A stretch of 53,344 nucleotides of DNA from an uncultured Lachnospiraceae bacterium (GCA_944382125.1 CALWMV010000005.1:1-53344); one strand, 5' to 3'; positions 15,826 through 25,316 are shown, counted from the stretch's first letter. Numbers and translations: made by a program. The notes: generated by a model from the letters alone, not told the origin.

Positions 15826-17598
15826 ATGTATCAGGAAAATGCAGAGCTAAGGCTCCCGGACATTGAAGAGGACAGGATGATGGACGGGGAAAATGTCCAT
15901 AAAGCCTTTTTTTCGGGGGCAGATAGCAGCTGCCCTTCAGCCCCTGCCCCGGAGACCCCGGCCATAAAAGCGAAGGACCTTACCTACAGGTATTATGAGC
16001 AGGGAAAACGCAATATCCTCGATCATGCGGACATAGTCATAGATGCTGGAAAGATCACTGTGCTCATGGGAAGCAGCGGATGCGGAAAGAGCACACTCGG
16101 ACTGGTACTCGGCGGCCTCCTTCCGGAAAATGGAGGCCTGCTGGAGAGCGGCAGCATAGAGCTCTTTGGCTGCAGCCTTTCGGAGCTTTCTTCCAGGGAG
16201 AGAGCAGGGCTCTTAGGGATGATGTTTCAGAATCCTGACCTTCAGTACTGCATGGATACACTCCGCAGGGAAATGATTTTCTGCCTTGAAAATATGGGCT
16301 GTGATCCGGAGGATATGGACAGGAAAATAGATGAGGCAGCGATGCATTTTCATATGGAAGGGCTGCTGGACCGTAAACTTCGGACTCTCTCCGGCGGGGA
16401 AAAGCAGAAGGGCATACTTGCCTGCCTTTATCTTATGGAGAGCCGATGTATCTTTTTAGATGAGCCCTTTGCCAATATCGATCCGGAGGCATCGGAAGAG
16501 ATACTTGAAAGCCTTGAAAATCTTCGGGATCAGGGCAGGACGATCGTGGCCATAGACCACAGGGCCGATCTCTGGGCAGATCATGCGGATGAGATAAAGG
16601 TCCTTGGCGAGGGCGGAAGAGTCCTTGCCGAAGGGATAAATCGGGATAATATAGAAGACTTTCGGAAGTTATTTCAAAGAGAGGGCATATTTTTCCCGGG
16701 AGAGGCGGGTGCTGCCTGTGGATCAGAAGATAGAGCCTGCAGCATTTTTTCCGCCTCGGAAGCTAAGGACATAAGGAGAGTTTGCGATCCGACATTAAGC
16801 GCTTCCCCTGCGGAAGTAAGAGACAGTCATGTTCTGCTCGTGTCCTTCAGACAGAAGGCTCTGGAGGTAAATATCAAAAAGCTTTATGACCGGGGAGAAA
16901 AACTGCGTAAGCGAGGGCTTCTGCAGAAGCTTTCAGGGAAGGGAAGGGGATCGGGAGTCCTGCCTGGGAAAAGCAGCAGATCAAAGCCCATCCTTTGTGA
17001 TATCAGACTTTCCTTTGAGAAGGGCAGCATGACTGCTCTTCTGGGACCCAGCGGCAGCGGCAAGACCAGCTTTCTCCTTTCCCTCCTCGGGCAGTGTGCC
17101 TATGAAGGAGAGATCCTTATACATGGCAGGGAGCTTGGGACTATCAGGGAAAATGAGCTTTATTCGGATATAGGCATGGTGTTCCAGAATCCGGCGGACC
17201 AGTTCATAACCCAGAAAGTAGGGGCTGAGATGGAAAAAAGTCTTGAGATCTGGAGGCCGGAGCTTAGTGAAGAAGAAAGGTCAAAAGAGGCGGACAGACT
17301 TCTTTCTGATTACAGCCTGGAACGCTTCAGGAATTATTCTCCATTCATGCTTAGTCAGGGACAGCAGCGCAGGCTTGCGGTCCTTGCGGTGCTTGCGGGA
17401 GGCCAGAGCATACTTCTCCTGGATGAGCCTACTTATGGGCAGGACAGCAGATCCAGCAGAGCCATGATGGAGCATATCTCAAAAAAGGCAGAGAGTGAAG
17501 GACTGACGGTGATATTTACCACCCATGACGGATACGTGGCAAAGCGGTGGGCGCAAAGACGTCTTATCGTGAGAGACGGAAGGATATCTGAGGAATGA
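15826..17598 (+). CDS. ykoD: YkoD, duplicated ATPase of the ECF-type HMP/thiamine transporter
   Basis: This 590-residue protein carries two ABC ATPase domains. The first has Walker A GSSGCGKST (residues 82-90), signature LSGGEKQ and Walker B CIFLDEP. The second, near residue 405, has GPSGSGKTS, LSQGQQRR and LLLDEPTYGQD. A linker of about 85 residues between them is poorly conserved and Cys-containing. It hydrolyses ATP to drive uptake through YkoE and YkoC. The start overlaps a GACGG sequence with no strong ribosome binding site, so translation is probably coupled to ykoE four bases upstream. Confidence 0.93.
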   Translation: MYQENAELRLPDIEEDRMMDGENVHKAFFSGADSSCPSAPAPETPAIKAKDLTYRYYEQGKRNILDHADIVIDAGKITVLMGSSGCGKSTLGLVLGGLLPENGGLLESGSIELFGCSLSELSSRERAGLLGMMFQNPDLQYCMDTLRREMIFCLENMGCDPEDMDRKIDEAAMHFHMEGLLDRKLRTLSGGEKQKGILACLYLMESRCIFLDEPFANIDPEASEEILESLENLRDQGRTIVAIDHRADLWADHADEIKVLGEGGRVLAEGINRDNIEDFRKLFQREGIFFPGEAGAACGSEDRACSIFSASEAKDIRRVCDPTLSASPAEVRDSHVLLVSFRQKALEVNIKKLYDRGEKLRKRGLLQKLSGKGRGSGVLPGKSSRSKPILCDIRLSFEKGSMTALLGPSGSGKTSFLLSLLGQCAYEGEILIHGRELGTIRENELYSDIGMVFQNPADQFITQKVGAEMEKSLEIWRPELSEEERSKEADRLLSDYSLERFRNYSPFMLSQGQQRRLAVLAVLAGGQSILLLDEPTYGQDSRSSRAMMEHISKKAESEGLTVIFTTHDGYVAKRWAQRRLIVRDGRISEE

Positions 17599-17626
17599 TG
17601 GGAAGACAGGAAAAGGGCGTGGAGCG

Positions 17627-18433
17627 ATGGTAAAGATACAGGATAAAGAATGCAGAAAGAAGAAAATGGCAGGAGGCGGTCTCCATAGTGCGGCAGGGAG
17701 TATAAATCCTTCGGTAAAGGCACTGACAGTGCTTGTCACAGTGCTGCTTCTGGCTTTTCAGTATGATACGGTGCTGAATCTTTTTGTGCTGGCAGCCTGT
17801 CTTATTGCTTTGCTCTTTTTTTCTGAAGCAAGGCTTATCTCTGTAGTACGCATCATGATCCCGGCCTCCATAGCGGCGGCGGGCATGTTCTTCATGGGAC
17901 TTTACTTTCTGAGGGGAGGAAGCGTGATGCAGGAGATGGGGGCGCAGGAGGGAACGGCCATATCCTATGCGGTCCAGACTGCAGCGGTAAGGAACCTTGA
18001 CGGGGCTCTGGCCCTGTCCAGCCGTATACTTGCCTATGCCGGACTTGGAAGCTTTTTTGTGCTCTCCACGGATCCTGAAGAATTTGTATCGAGCCTGATA
18101 CATCAGTGCAGGCTTCCGGCAAAGTTTGGCTACGGCATACTCGCGGCCCTTCATCTGGTGCCCGGCATGCAGAAAGAATATGCAGATATCCGGCTTGCCT
18201 TCAGAACAAGGGGAGCAAAGACGGGGAAGCTGTCCTCGGGAGTAATATTTGCCATGCTTGTGAACTGTATCAGATGGTCCGACAACGTGGCCATGGCTAT
18301 GGAATCCAGAGGTTTTTCAGATGGCGAAGGACGCACTTACTACGATATACCGAGGGTAAGGATCAGGGATATCATGTTTTTCATTTTATGCACGGGAAGC
18401 ATAAGCTTAGCCATTTTTAAGATTTCTTTTTAG
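17627..18433 (+). CDS. ykoC: YkoC, transmembrane (T) component of the ECF-type HMP/thiamine transporter
   Basis: This 268-residue CbiQ-family membrane protein has about five hydrophobic segments and the coupling motifs of T components near the C-terminus (AFRTRGAK and AMESRGFSD, the Ala-Arg-Gly pairs that touch the ATPases). It links YkoE to YkoD. The ATG at 17627 has GTGGAGCG upstream. It is the last gene of the riboswitch operon; the next gene starts 150 bases on behind its own promoter. Confidence 0.9.
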   Translation: MVKIQDKECRKKKMAGGGLHSAAGSINPSVKALTVLVTVLLLAFQYDTVLNLFVLAACLIALLFFSEARLISVVRIMIPASIAAAGMFFMGLYFLRGGSVMQEMGAQEGTAISYAVQTAAVRNLDGALALSSRILAYAGLGSFFVLSTDPEEFVSSLIHQCRLPAKFGYGILAALHLVPGMQKEYADIRLAFRTRGAKTGKLSSGVIFAMLVNCIRWSDNVAMAMESRGFSDGEGRTYYDIPRVRIRDIMFFILCTGSISLAIFKISF

Positions 18434-18466
18434 TATATCTTTCGCGGTATTTAATACTTCTTTAAT

Positions 18467-18495
18467 TTGCTTCTTAAATTTTTTTATGGTATTAT
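18467..18495 (+). promoter_or_regulatory. promoter of the peptide transporter operon
   Basis: TTGCTT (18467-18472), a 17-base spacer and TATTAT (18490-18495) preceded by TGG give an extended -10 promoter. The predicted start is near 18502, only a few bases before a strong hairpin. Confidence 0.65.
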
Positions 18496-18508
18496 AGGCC
18501 CATGTTCG

Positions 18509-18547
18509 ATGCGGCAGGAAGATGCTGTTTTGTCCTGCCGCATTTTG
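18509..18547 (+). terminator. hairpin in the leader of the peptide transporter operon
   Basis: An eleven-base-pair perfect stem (18509-18519 with 18533-18543, arms ATGCGGCAGGA and TCCTGCCGCAT) is followed by TTTTG. It can end the ykoC transcript. Because the dpp promoter lies just upstream, it also falls at the very start of that message, where it could attenuate or protect it. Confidence 0.65.
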
Positions 18548-18584
18548 CTTAGCTAAAATTACATAGAAAAAAGGAGGAAGAATA

Positions 18585-20258
18585 ATGAAGAAGATGACAG
18601 CTATCCTTTTAGGGCTGGGACTTATTATAGCTTCCCTGTCAGCCTGCGGAGGATCGGCAGAAGAGACGACAGCAGGCGTAGATACTTCTGCACAGGAGAC
18701 TGCGGCAGCAGATACAGCTGCAGCTGCGGCTGAGGATGGTGTCCTCAGAGTCGCTCATATCAAGGATTTCCAGACCCTGGATGTGCATAAGACCACCAAT
18801 GATTTCATGGTGCCCATCAATGCCTTTGACCGTCTGTTTGAGGTAGTCAAGAACGATGACGGAAGCACAGGCCTCAAGAACAGCCTTGTGGAGGATTACA
18901 CGGTATCAGAGGACGGACTTACCTATGACTTCACCCTGAGAGAGGGACTCAAGTTCTCGGACGGATCGCCTCTTACGTCATCTGATGTGGAGTACACCAT
19001 AGTACGTGCCCTTACTCTTCCTGAGACGGTACAGACCGATATCTATTCATCCATAGTCGGCGCAGCTGAGCTGATGGATGGAACAGCAGATACGCTTTCA
19101 GGCTTTACCATCACTGATGATACACACTTTACCATAGAGCTCAGCGCTCCCTATGCAGGCTTCCTTGGACAGCTGGCTACTCCCGGCGCTTCCATCATGA
19201 GCAAGGCAGCCAATGAGGCAGCAGGAGACAGCTTCGGCCAGGAGGCTTCAGCCACCATAGGCTCAGGTCCTTATATGGTAGAGAGCTGGACCAGGAATGC
19301 TGATCTTGTGCTGGTGCAGAACCCCAACTACTGGGGAGAGGCTCCCGATGTCAAGAAGGTCATCATAAGCGTCGTTCCCGATCCTTCCACCATGAGCATG
19401 ATGTTCCAGAAGGGTGAGATCGACATGCTGGATGCAGACTATATCGATTCCGCGGTATTCGATTCCACCTATCGTCTTCCTGAGTACGAGGACAGCATAG
19501 TATCTGCGGACCGTCTTGCCACCACATACTTTGCCCTCAATGAGAACGTAGAGCCCCTCAATGACGTGAGGGTAAGGAAGGCCATCCAGATGGCCATAGA
19601 CAGACAGACCATACTTGATACCGTATACAGCGGAGACGGAACTCTGGTTGATGGTATATTCAGCCACGGACTGATCGGCTTCTCAGAGGACAATCAGGGC
19701 TGGCTTGAGTATGATCCCGAGGGGGCAAAGGCCCTTCTTGAAGAGGCAGGATACGGAGACGGCTTTACCCTGGAGATATCCTCAGACAACTCCTCTACTG
19801 CAAGCCTGCTCCTTGTTATGCAGATCATCCAGCAGGAGCTTGCAGAGATAGGCATAACCGTTAACATAGAGCCCTATGATGAGGCCAGCTGGCTGGATCT
19901 CAGGCTCAGCGGAGAGATGCCCAGCTATATCTCCACCTGGACAGCAGACTACAACGATCCCGATAACTTCATATACACCTTCTTCGGTACTTCTGAAAAT
20001 GTAGTATCAAGAAGCCTTAACTATCCGGATCAGGAGATCATAGACAGGGTAGCTGCAGCAAGAGCCATCACGGATGAGACCGAGAGACTTGCTGAGTATG
20101 CAGCCCTTGAAAATAAGATAATAAAGGAAGATGCCGCCTGGGTTCCTCTGTTCAGCCGTTCACATCTGTTTGTGCTCGGTGACAGAGTTGAGAGCTTCGT
20201 GCCTCACTGGGCAGGTTACAGTGATTTCATCTTCTCAAGCTTCAAGCTGGCAGAATAA
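18585..20258 (+). CDS. peptide ABC transporter substrate-binding lipoprotein
   Basis: This 557-residue solute-binding protein of family 5 (DppA/OppA type) has a lipoprotein signal with lipobox LSAC (Cys21), followed by an acidic Ala/Thr-rich linker. The mature domain shows the expected segments (FSDGSPLTSSDVEYT, NPNYWGEAPDVKKV, ALNENVEPLNDVRVRKA). It binds peptides or similar solutes outside the membrane and delivers them to the permeases encoded next. GGAGG is placed well before the ATG. It is set apart from the permease genes by a stable hairpin that may keep its message abundant. Confidence 0.92.
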   Translation: MKKMTAILLGLGLIIASLSACGGSAEETTAGVDTSAQETAAADTAAAAAEDGVLRVAHIKDFQTLDVHKTTNDFMVPINAFDRLFEVVKNDDGSTGLKNSLVEDYTVSEDGLTYDFTLREGLKFSDGSPLTSSDVEYTIVRALTLPETVQTDIYSSIVGAAELMDGTADTLSGFTITDDTHFTIELSAPYAGFLGQLATPGASIMSKAANEAAGDSFGQEASATIGSGPYMVESWTRNADLVLVQNPNYWGEAPDVKKVIISVVPDPSTMSMMFQKGEIDMLDADYIDSAVFDSTYRLPEYEDSIVSADRLATTYFALNENVEPLNDVRVRKAIQMAIDRQTILDTVYSGDGTLVDGIFSHGLIGFSEDNQGWLEYDPEGAKALLEEAGYGDGFTLEISSDNSSTASLLLVMQIIQQELAEIGITVNIEPYDEASWLDLRLSGEMPSYISTWTADYNDPDNFIYTFFGTSENVVSRSLNYPDQEIIDRVAAARAITDETERLAEYAALENKIIKEDAAWVPLFSRSHLFVLGDRVESFVPHWAGYSDFIFSSFKLAE

Positions 20259-20286
20259 GGCAGAACGTGATATAATTATTATTTCG

Positions 20287-20320
20287 ATGCGGGCCGGGCA
20301 GGGATCCTGCCCGACCTGCA
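20287..20320 (+). other. intercistronic hairpin between the binding-protein and permease genes
   Basis: The inner stem CGGGCAGG/CCTGCCCG (20295-20302 and 20306-20313) with loop GAT is extended by an outer ATGCGGG/CCTGCAT pairing. There is no T-run. Such hairpins often stabilise the upstream binding-protein mRNA or reduce read-through, which fits the high demand for binding protein. Confidence 0.6.
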
Positions 20321-20422
20321 TTCGGATATGACTGCGCTTAAGCCTGCGCTGTTTGTATGGCTTTTTGTTTTTTGAACGGACGGGACTCCGGCATGGCCGG
20401 TGACTGACCCGGGGAGAGACGG

Positions 20423-21343
20423 ATGAAATATTTTTTGAAGCGTGTTATCGGGACCATACCCGTGCTTCTTGGAGTGGTGCTGCTCATCTTCATAATGCTG
20501 CGCATCATACCGGGAAGTCCGGTCCTGGTGATGCTTGGAGAACATTACGATCAGGAAACTATAGAGAGGCTGACCGAGCTTATGGGGCTGGATCAGCCTC
20601 TGCTTGTGCAATTCTTTGATTATGTGAAGGGCGCGCTGATGGGAGATCTGGGAGTCAGCTACAGGTACCAGAGGCCCGTTGCGGACATGATCATGGATGC
20701 CCTGCCCTATACGGTGAAGCTGGCGGTCATGGCAGCTTTGTTTGCCTGGGTCATGGGACTTGTTTCAGGCATTATCGCTGCGGTCAATAACAATAACTTT
20801 ATTGACAGGCTCTTCATGGGAGTCTCCCTGCTGGGAGTCTCCATGCCCATATTCATGACCTCACTGGTGCTCCAGTATATATTTTCATTTAAGCTCGGCA
20901 TACTTCCCATGACGGAGGACGGATCCATGGTTTCCATGATACTTCCCGCCATAGCCCTGGGATGGAACAGTGCCGGCAGCGTGGCCCGTATGACGAGATC
21001 CAGCCTTATAGAGGTCATGCAGGCGGATTATATAGACACGGCGAAAGCCAAGGGCCTTCTCAGGGGAGCCGTCATCATGAAGCATGCCCTCAGGAACTCC
21101 CTGCTTCCAGTAGTGACCATGATGGCACTGCAGCTTTCCAGCATGCTTTCGGGAGCTGTCATAACGGAGTCAGTGTTTGCGATACCCGGCATAGGCCGCC
21201 TTGCCACTGAGGCCATAAGCAACAGGGACATGCCCGTGCTTCAGGGCACGGTGCTTTTCACCACGGTCATAGTCATAGCAGGCAACCTGCTGGCGGATAT
21301 GCTCTATTCCGTCCTTGACCCCAGGATAAGGAAAGGAGAATGA
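20423..21343 (+). CDS. peptide ABC transporter permease (DppB type)
   Basis: This 306-residue permease of the BPD_transp_1 family has an N-terminal segment MKYFLKRVIGTIPVLLGVVL typical of DppB/OppB, about six membrane spans and the EAA coupling loop (DYIDTAKAKGL...ALRNSLLPV). It forms the transmembrane channel with the next permease. GGGGAGAG precedes the ATG. The stop is one base before the next start. Confidence 0.93.
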   Translation: MKYFLKRVIGTIPVLLGVVLLIFIMLRIIPGSPVLVMLGEHYDQETIERLTELMGLDQPLLVQFFDYVKGALMGDLGVSYRYQRPVADMIMDALPYTVKLAVMAALFAWVMGLVSGIIAAVNNNNFIDRLFMGVSLLGVSMPIFMTSLVLQYIFSFKLGILPMTEDGSMVSMILPAIALGWNSAGSVARMTRSSLIEVMQADYIDTAKAKGLLRGAVIMKHALRNSLLPVVTMMALQLSSMLSGAVITESVFAIPGIGRLATEAISNRDMPVLQGTVLFTTVIVIAGNLLADMLYSVLDPRIRKGE

Positions 21344-21344
21344 C

Positions 21345-22253
21345 ATGTCATCGGATATACTTAAAAATGATATAAGACCTGATGATGAACTCAGCCTCCA
21401 GATCGGGGAGAGGGACGGCATAAGGGACAAGCTTAAGCGCATGTGCAGACAGAACCCTCTGGCTGCAGTATCTGCGATAGTGATACTTATATTTATACTG
21501 ATGGCCATATTTGCCCCGATCATAGCCCCTTACGGAGAGACAGAGCCGGATCTGCTGAACAGGCTGCAGGATCCGAGCCTTACCCATCTTCTCGGGACCG
21601 ATGAGCTGGGAAGGGATCTGTTTTCCCGTATGCTCTACGGATCCAGACTGTCCATAACCATAGGCATACTTCCGAGCCTTATCTCCCTCATCATAGGTGT
21701 CATAGCCGGTCTTGTGGCAGGCTATTTCGGAGGCTGGATAGACTATGTGATCATGAGGATAGCGGATGTGATGCTGTCCGTGCCCTCGCTGCTTCTGGCC
21801 ATGGTAGTCATGTATACCCTCGGCACCTCCACCATCAACCTGTTCGTGGCCCTTACCATGACAGGCTGGTCCAGTGTGGCCAGAGTGGTCAGGAGCCATA
21901 CCCTAAGCATCAAGGAAAGCGAGTATGTGGAGGCTGCCCGCTCCATTGGAGTGAGCAAGTGGAAGATCATGTTCAGGCATATCTTCCCTAACTGCATACC
22001 TTCGCTGATAGTTCTGTTTACGCTTAACGTACCCTCGGCGATACTGTCGGAGAGCTCACTGAGCTTCCTCGGCATAGGCATCAAAGTGCCCTTCGCCAGC
22101 TGGGGACTTATAGTCAATCAGGGAAGACAGTTTTTGTTTACCCAGCCCTGGCTCTGCCTTGCGCCCTGCGTTGCCATCATGATCATAGTGCTGGCCTTCA
22201 ATTTCCTGGGCGATGGGCTGAGAGATGTGCTGGATCCCTATATGCAGAGATAA
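21345..22253 (+). CDS. peptide ABC transporter permease (DppC type)
   Basis: This 302-residue permease has the extra N-terminal cytoplasmic region of DppC/OppC proteins and their characteristic segment HLLGTDELGRDLFSRMLYGS, followed by about five further spans and the EAA loop (EYVEAARSIGVSKWKIMFRH). It pairs with the DppB-type permease. AAAGGAG precedes it. A stretch near the C-terminus (LSFLGIGIKVPFASWG) is typical of the family. Confidence 0.93.
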   Translation: MSSDILKNDIRPDDELSLQIGERDGIRDKLKRMCRQNPLAAVSAIVILIFILMAIFAPIIAPYGETEPDLLNRLQDPSLTHLLGTDELGRDLFSRMLYGSRLSITIGILPSLISLIIGVIAGLVAGYFGGWIDYVIMRIADVMLSVPSLLLAMVVMYTLGTSTINLFVALTMTGWSSVARVVRSHTLSIKESEYVEAARSIGVSKWKIMFRHIFPNCIPSLIVLFTLNVPSAILSESSLSFLGIGIKVPFASWGLIVNQGRQFLFTQPWLCLAPCVAIMIIVLAFNFLGDGLRDVLDPYMQR

Positions 22254-22263
22254 GGAGGCTTTT

Positions 22264-23253
22264 ATGGACGACAGGAACATACTTGAGATCCGGGGCCTCA
22301 GATCATATTTCTTTACGGAAAAGGGCACCGTCCCGGCAGTGGACGGAGTTGACATAGATGTTCCGAAGGGAAGCATCGTGGGCCTGGTGGGTGAGTCAGG
22401 CTGCGGCAAATCCATGACCGTCAGATCCATCATGGGACTTGTGAAGTACCCGGGCAGAGTCGTTGAGGGCAGCATGTGCTTTGACGGCAGGGAGCTTTCG
22501 GGACTTCGGGAAAATGAGCTCAGAAAGATCTGCGGAGATGACATATCCATGATCTTCCAGGAGCCCATGACCAGCCTTAACCCCGTCATGAAGGTGGGAA
22601 AGCAGGTCAGGGAAGCCCTCATGATCCATGATCGGAGCATATCAAGGGCAGAGGCCGATAAGAAGGTCATGGAGATATTTGAGAAGGTGGGCATACCGGA
22701 GCCGGAGAAGAGGCTTGAATGTTATCCCCATCAGCTTTCCGGAGGTCTCAGGCAGAGGGTCATGATAGCCATGGCCATGATATGCAGACCTAAGCTTCTG
22801 ATAGCTGATGAGCCGACCACGGCTCTGGATGTGACCATAGAGGCCCAGATACTGAGGCTCATGAAGGAGCTTCGTGACGAGACGGGCATGAGCGTGCTGC
22901 TCATCACCCATAACCTTGGAGTAGTGGCAGAGATCTGCGATTATGTATATGTCATGTATGCCGGAAGGATAGTGGAGCAGGCGGAGACCTTTGAGCTCTT
23001 CGACCATACCGCACATCCGTATACCAGAGGACTTCTGGACTCCATACCCAGGATCGGAGGATCTGCGGAAAGGCTTCATACCATTCCCGGAGTCGTGCCG
23101 AACCTTCTTCACCTTCCGAAGGGCTGTGCCTTCTGCAATCGCTGCGGATATGCAGAGGAGGCCTGCCATAAGGCCGGAGGTGAGCTTATGGAGATACGGC
23201 CAGGCCATAAGGTGCGCTGTATAAAGCCCCTGGAAACGGAGGTGAAGGCATGA
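22264..23253 (+). CDS. peptide ABC transporter ATPase (DppD type)
   Basis: This 329-residue ABC ATPase has Walker A GESGCGKSM, Q-loop IFQEPMTSLNP, signature LSGGLRQRV and Walker B LLIADEPTTALD, with the oligopeptide ATPase C-terminal extension containing CAFCNRCGYAEEAC. The start at 22264 is set by AGGAGG seven bases upstream. It overlaps the next ATPase gene by four bases (ATGA), so translation of the two is coupled. Confidence 0.94.
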   Translation: MDDRNILEIRGLRSYFFTEKGTVPAVDGVDIDVPKGSIVGLVGESGCGKSMTVRSIMGLVKYPGRVVEGSMCFDGRELSGLRENELRKICGDDISMIFQEPMTSLNPVMKVGKQVREALMIHDRSISRAEADKKVMEIFEKVGIPEPEKRLECYPHQLSGGLRQRVMIAMAMICRPKLLIADEPTTALDVTIEAQILRLMKELRDETGMSVLLITHNLGVVAEICDYVYVMYAGRIVEQAETFELFDHTAHPYTRGLLDSIPRIGGSAERLHTIPGVVPNLLHLPKGCAFCNRCGYAEEACHKAGGELMEIRPGHKVRCIKPLETEVKA

Positions 23254-24224
23254 GCAGAGAGATACTTCTCAGAGCTGAGCATCTTTACAAGACCTATAAG
23301 ACCGGAAAGAAGGGCAGGGAGGTCCATGCCGTTTCCGATGTGAGCCTTGAGATCCATAAGGGCGAGACCCTGGCCCTTGTGGGCGAATCGGGCTGCGGCA
23401 AATCCACCCTTGGCAGGACCCTTATACATATGCTGCCGGCGACTGCAGGCTCCGTGATATATAAGGACATGGATATAGCTGCCATGAGCGATAAGCAGTT
23501 TAAGCCTTACCGCAGTAAGATGCAGATGATCTTCCAGGACCCTTATGCAAGCCTTGATCCCCGCATGACGGTACGGGATATAATAGCCGAACCGCTGGAG
23601 ACCTATAAGCTCTGCGGCAGCAGGGAAAAGACCACTGAGGCAGTCCTTCGCCTTATGGAGGCCGTGGGTATCCCCGGAGAGTTCCTGAACCGCTATCCCC
23701 ATCAGTTTTCCGGAGGGCAGCGCCAGAGGATAGGCATAGCCAGGGCCATAGCACTGAGGCCGGAGCTCATCATCTGTGATGAGCCCGTATCCGCACTGGA
23801 TGTATCGGTACAGTCCCAGGTGCTTAACCTGCTCAAGGATATACAGAAGGATTATGATCTGACCTATCTTTTCATAGGTCATGATCTGTCAGTGGTCAAT
23901 TTCATGGCAGACAGGGTATGCGTGATGTTCCTTGGCTGCATATGTGAGGTGGCCGATAAGGATGAGCTTTATGCAAAGCCCCTTCATCCCTATTCGGAAT
24001 TCCTGCTGGATGCGATACCCATAGCGGATCCCCACCGCAGGAACAGAAAGAGGAAGGTCATAAGCGGAGAGATACCCAGCCCCATGGATCTTCCTAAGGG
24101 GTGCTGCTTCTGCACCCGCTGCCCCTATGCGACGGAGGAATGCCGCAGCATCAGGCCGGAGCTTCGGGATATCGGAGGAAGGAAGGTGGCCTGCCACCAT
24201 CCGCTGGAAGGAGAGAACAGATAA
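23250..24224 (+). CDS. peptide ABC transporter ATPase (DppF type)
   Basis: This 324-residue ABC ATPase has GESGCGKSTLGRT, IFQDPYASLDPRMTV, FSGGQRQRIGIARA and ICDEPVSALDVS, plus the C-terminal oligopeptide domain with CCFCTRCPYATEEC. It is the second nucleotide-binding subunit of the peptide importer. Its stop is followed three bases later by the PopT-like gene, so the operon continues. Confidence 0.94.
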   Translation: MSREILLRAEHLYKTYKTGKKGREVHAVSDVSLEIHKGETLALVGESGCGKSTLGRTLIHMLPATAGSVIYKDMDIAAMSDKQFKPYRSKMQMIFQDPYASLDPRMTVRDIIAEPLETYKLCGSREKTTEAVLRLMEAVGIPGEFLNRYPHQFSGGQRQRIGIARAIALRPELIICDEPVSALDVSVQSQVLNLLKDIQKDYDLTYLFIGHDLSVVNFMADRVCVMFLGCICEVADKDELYAKPLHPYSEFLLDAIPIADPHRRNRKRKVISGEIPSPMDLPKGCCFCTRCPYATEECRSIRPELRDIGGRKVACHHPLEGENR

Positions 24225-24227
24225 TAT

Positions 24228-25070
24228 ATGGAGCTTAATGAAAACAGACAGAGCCCGGTGCAGATAGTGATGCGCATATTCCAGGGAGCCCTGATAGGCC
24301 TCGGAGCAGTGCTGCCGGGCATATCGGGAGGAGTGCTCTGCGTGGTATTCGGCATATATAAGCCGGTGATGGAGCTGCTTTCCAATCCCTTTAAAAATTT
24401 CCGCACCCATGTGCCGAAGCTGATCCCTGTCATCATCGGCATGGGCATAGGCTTCCTCGGAGTTGCCAATCTTTTGTCCTTTTTCCTGGAGCGTTATCCG
24501 GACCAGTCGGTATGCCTCTTTATAGGACTTATCACGGGCATGCTGCCCTCCCTCTGGAGGGAAGCCGGAGAGCAGGGAAGGAGCCAGGGATCCTATATCT
24601 CCATGGGCATAGCATTCATAGTCATCATGACCCTGCTCATAAGCCTCAATGTATTTTCAGTGAAGATAGAGCCCAGCTTCGGATGGTATCTGTTCTGCGG
24701 CTTCTGTCTTGCCCTGAGCGTCATAGCTCCCGGCATGAGCTTCTCCACGCTGCTCATGCCCCTGGGGCTTTACACCCCCTTCGTGGACGGTATAGGCCAT
24801 CTGGATATGGCCATATGCATACCCGGGGGCATAGGAGCCCTGGTGACGGTGATCTGTCTTGCAAAGGCTGTCAATGCCCTCTTTGAGCACTGCTATTCAC
24901 TGGCCTTCCATGCCATAGTCGGCATAGTGGTGGCTGCCACTGTCATGATCGTGCCGGTGGGAGGTATATTTGCATCTCCCATGTCTGCGGTCATAGATAT
25001 CCTCCTCTTTGGGGTGGGTGTCATTGCAGCCCTCATGCTGGATAAGTTCAATCAGAGGGTCATGTCGTGA
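24228..25070 (+). CDS. popT: DUF368 (PopT-type) undecaprenyl-phosphate translocase
   Basis: This 280-residue polytopic protein has about eight hydrophobic segments and the two internally related Gly/Pro-rich motifs of DUF368: GALIGLGAVLPGISGGVLC near the N-terminus and LSVIAPGMSFSTLLMPLGLY in the second half. The family has been shown to return undecaprenyl phosphate, the lipid carrier of cell-wall and glycan synthesis, across the membrane. It starts three bases after dppF, so it is almost surely in the peptide transporter operon, an unusual neighbour. The symbol rests on the family rather than on specific evidence here. Confidence 0.85.
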   Translation: MELNENRQSPVQIVMRIFQGALIGLGAVLPGISGGVLCVVFGIYKPVMELLSNPFKNFRTHVPKLIPVIIGMGIGFLGVANLLSFFLERYPDQSVCLFIGLITGMLPSLWREAGEQGRSQGSYISMGIAFIVIMTLLISLNVFSVKIEPSFGWYLFCGFCLALSVIAPGMSFSTLLMPLGLYTPFVDGIGHLDMAICIPGGIGALVTVICLAKAVNALFEHCYSLAFHAIVGIVVAATVMIVPVGGIFASPMSAVIDILLFGVGVIAALMLDKFNQRVMS

Positions 25071-25300
25071 GATATTATCAGATAGGGGAGGCCGCGGAGC
25101 TCCTCATGGAGCAGAAAATAAGGTTTCGGGAAAGGAAAACGGAAGGGATCACTGCGCCGGAAGATGGCAGGGAGCCGCTCCCGGGACGCAAGATCAGACC
25201 TCAGGATCAAACCGCCGAGGAGATATTTGTCATAAGCCTGATAGATTCCTACAGGGACGAGATACATACCAGATATCAGGAGATATATATGCCCCTTTAA
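25067..25300 (+). CDS. small charged protein of unknown function
   Basis: A GTG start overlaps the popT stop by four bases (GTGA), which suggests translational coupling. The 77-residue product is hydrophilic and highly charged (KIRFRERKTEG, then RDEIHTRYQEI) with no signal or membrane segment and no family recognised. It ends 17 bases before an intrinsic terminator, so the operon stops here. It could be a cytoplasmic partner of PopT or a chance frame; overlap and position favour a real gene. Confidence 0.55.
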   Translation: MRYYQIGEAAELLMEQKIRFRERKTEGITAPEDGREPLPGRKIRPQDQTAEEIFVISLIDSYRDEIHTRYQEIYMPL

Positions 25301-25316
25301 AGAGCATAAAGCATAA

